In this document: one piece after another, positions 63,510 to 64,000 of the stretch | Position numbering within the stretch: position 1 is the first letter of the stretch | Layout of the letters: every line of letters starts with the position of its first letter | From: Streptosporangiaceae bacterium | GTDB lineage: Bacteria; Actinomycetota; Actinomycetes; Streptosporangiales; Streptosporangiaceae | Assembly: GCA_025964695.1 (NCBI GenBank) | Contig: JAOPYK010000072.1 | Location: 1 to 64,000 of the forward strand | Direction of reading: 5' to 3' | Length of the DNA: 64,000 nucleotides | Translations under genes and position numbers: made by a program | Notes under the pieces: model-generated | The model's database searches: none | What the model saw: only the letters and a program-made list of their open reading frames with translations | Told to the model about the DNA's origin: nothing

Positions 63510-63588
63510 GCGCCCTGAGCCGAATCCCCGTCGTGATCATGTGATCGACGACCGATCGCATGATCACGGGGGATCGGGCTCAGGGCGC
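63510..63588 (+). terminator. Large terminator between glnB and glnD
   Basis: Outer arms GCGCCCTGAGCC/GGCTCAGGGCGC and inner arms GTGATCATG/CATGATCAC, followed by TCTTTTC. Confidence 0.88.
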
Positions 63589-63698
63589 TCTTTTCGGTTG
63601 TGCGGGAAACATCTCGGTAACGGCACCGTGACATGCTCGGGGGACACGGTGGACGGCCGGACACAGGCGCGATCGCCCGGGGGGTGAAAGGAGAGCAG

Positions 63699-64000
63699 GT
63701 GCACAATGAAGCGATGGCGCCCAGTACCGATGAGCCGGCGGAGGAGGCCGGAAACACGTTCGACCGCACGGTCCGGGCGCGTCAGCAACGTCAGGGCGCC
63801 CGCGCGGCCCGCGCGGACGAGCTGGACCGGTGGCTCGCGGAGCTGCTCGGGGCGGAGCCCGGCGTCGCACTGATCGCGGTGGGCAGCCACGCCCGCCGGG
63901 AGCTCACCCCCGGAGGCGACCTGGACCTCGTGCTGCTGCACCGGGGCCGGGCGGACGTCGCCGCGGTCGCCGACCGCATCTGGTACCCCGTCTGGGACTC
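63699..64000 (+). CDS. glnD: PII uridylyl/adenylyltransferase, N-terminal part (cut by window edge)
   Basis: The first 100 codons are visible. VRARQQRQGARAARADELDRW precedes the nucleotidyltransferase core VALIAVGSHARRELTPGGDLDLVLL, with the Gly-Ser and Asp-x-Asp of the catalytic centre. GTG 63699 is preceded by AAAGGAG; GTG 63684 and ATG 63714 are in frame. The enzyme modifies the PII protein encoded just upstream. The frame is open to the last base, so the gene continues beyond the window. Confidence 0.88.
   Translation, partial: MHNEAMAPSTDEPAEEAGNTFDRTVRARQQRQGARAARADELDRWLAELLGAEPGVALIAVGSHARRELTPGGDLDLVLLHRGRADVAAVADRIWYPVWD

Overview
This 64-kb window is chromosomal DNA of a high-GC filamentous actinomycete. 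The base composition, many GTG starts, purine-rich ribosome binding sites, the F420-pathway gene fbiD/cofC, the NdgR-like regulator beside leuCD and the gene order all point that way. The order leuC-leuD-hup-cofC-plsC-gpsA-ddl-DUF3515-thiL-thiD-rpmB-DAK2-recG-rsmD-coaD-DUF177-rpmF-rnc-mutM-acyP-smc-ftsY-amtB-glnB-glnD is, from memory, that of Streptomyces and Streptosporangium-type genomes. A genus in the Streptosporangiales is a reasonable inference but is not proven here.

Layout. (1) 1-21 kb is an accessory region behind an initiator tRNA gene. It holds a modular secreted beta-helix protein resembling GH87 alpha-1,3-glucanases, a membrane acyltransferase, a Nudix hydrolase, an MDR oxidoreductase, recQ, a small HPF/RaiA-like protein, an amidohydrolase, a thioesterase, an NmrA-like protein, an L,D-transpeptidase lipoprotein, a pair of CNNM/CorC-type membrane proteins, a TetR regulator, a decayed ABC ATPase, a SAM hydrolase, a MerR regulator with two palindromic sites, and two adjacent paralogous small proteins of no family I recognise. 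(2) 21-29 kb is core metabolism: ndgR/leuCD, HU, fbiD, plsC-gpsA and ddl. (3) 29-41 kb is a second accessory block: a shrunken formamidase, a TetR and an aldo/keto reductase with palindromic sites, then a sugar-use locus made of a secreted discoidin/beta-helix protein, a ROK regulator, an ABC importer (binding protein plus two permeases, no ATPase) and a GH1 beta-glucosidase. (4) 41-64 kb is housekeeping: thiamine kinases, ribosomal proteins L28 and L32, recG, rsmD, coaD, rnc, mutM, smc, ftsY, and the ammonium/PII genes running off the right edge inside glnD.

Working relations: LeuC and LeuD form isopropylmalate isomerase under a divergent IclR regulator. PlsC and GpsA overlap by four bases and both serve phospholipid synthesis. 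ThiL and ThiD act in thiamine phosphate metabolism. Rnc, MutM, Smc and FtsY lie in a common RNA-repair-chromosome-secretion order. AmtB and GlnB overlap by four bases behind a GlnR-like site. The sugar locus would degrade a glycan outside the cell, import oligosaccharides and cleave them inside, with a shared ATPase supplied from elsewhere.

I found no phage, transposase, CRISPR array, defence island or antibiotic cluster. The most unusual signals are the twin paralogues at 19.9-21.0 kb, the paired 21-bp palindromes in front of merR, a thiL gene whose best start is ATC, a mutM with a repeat-built insertion, several gene relics between housekeeping genes, and many short tandem repeats of 11-21 bp in intergenic DNA.
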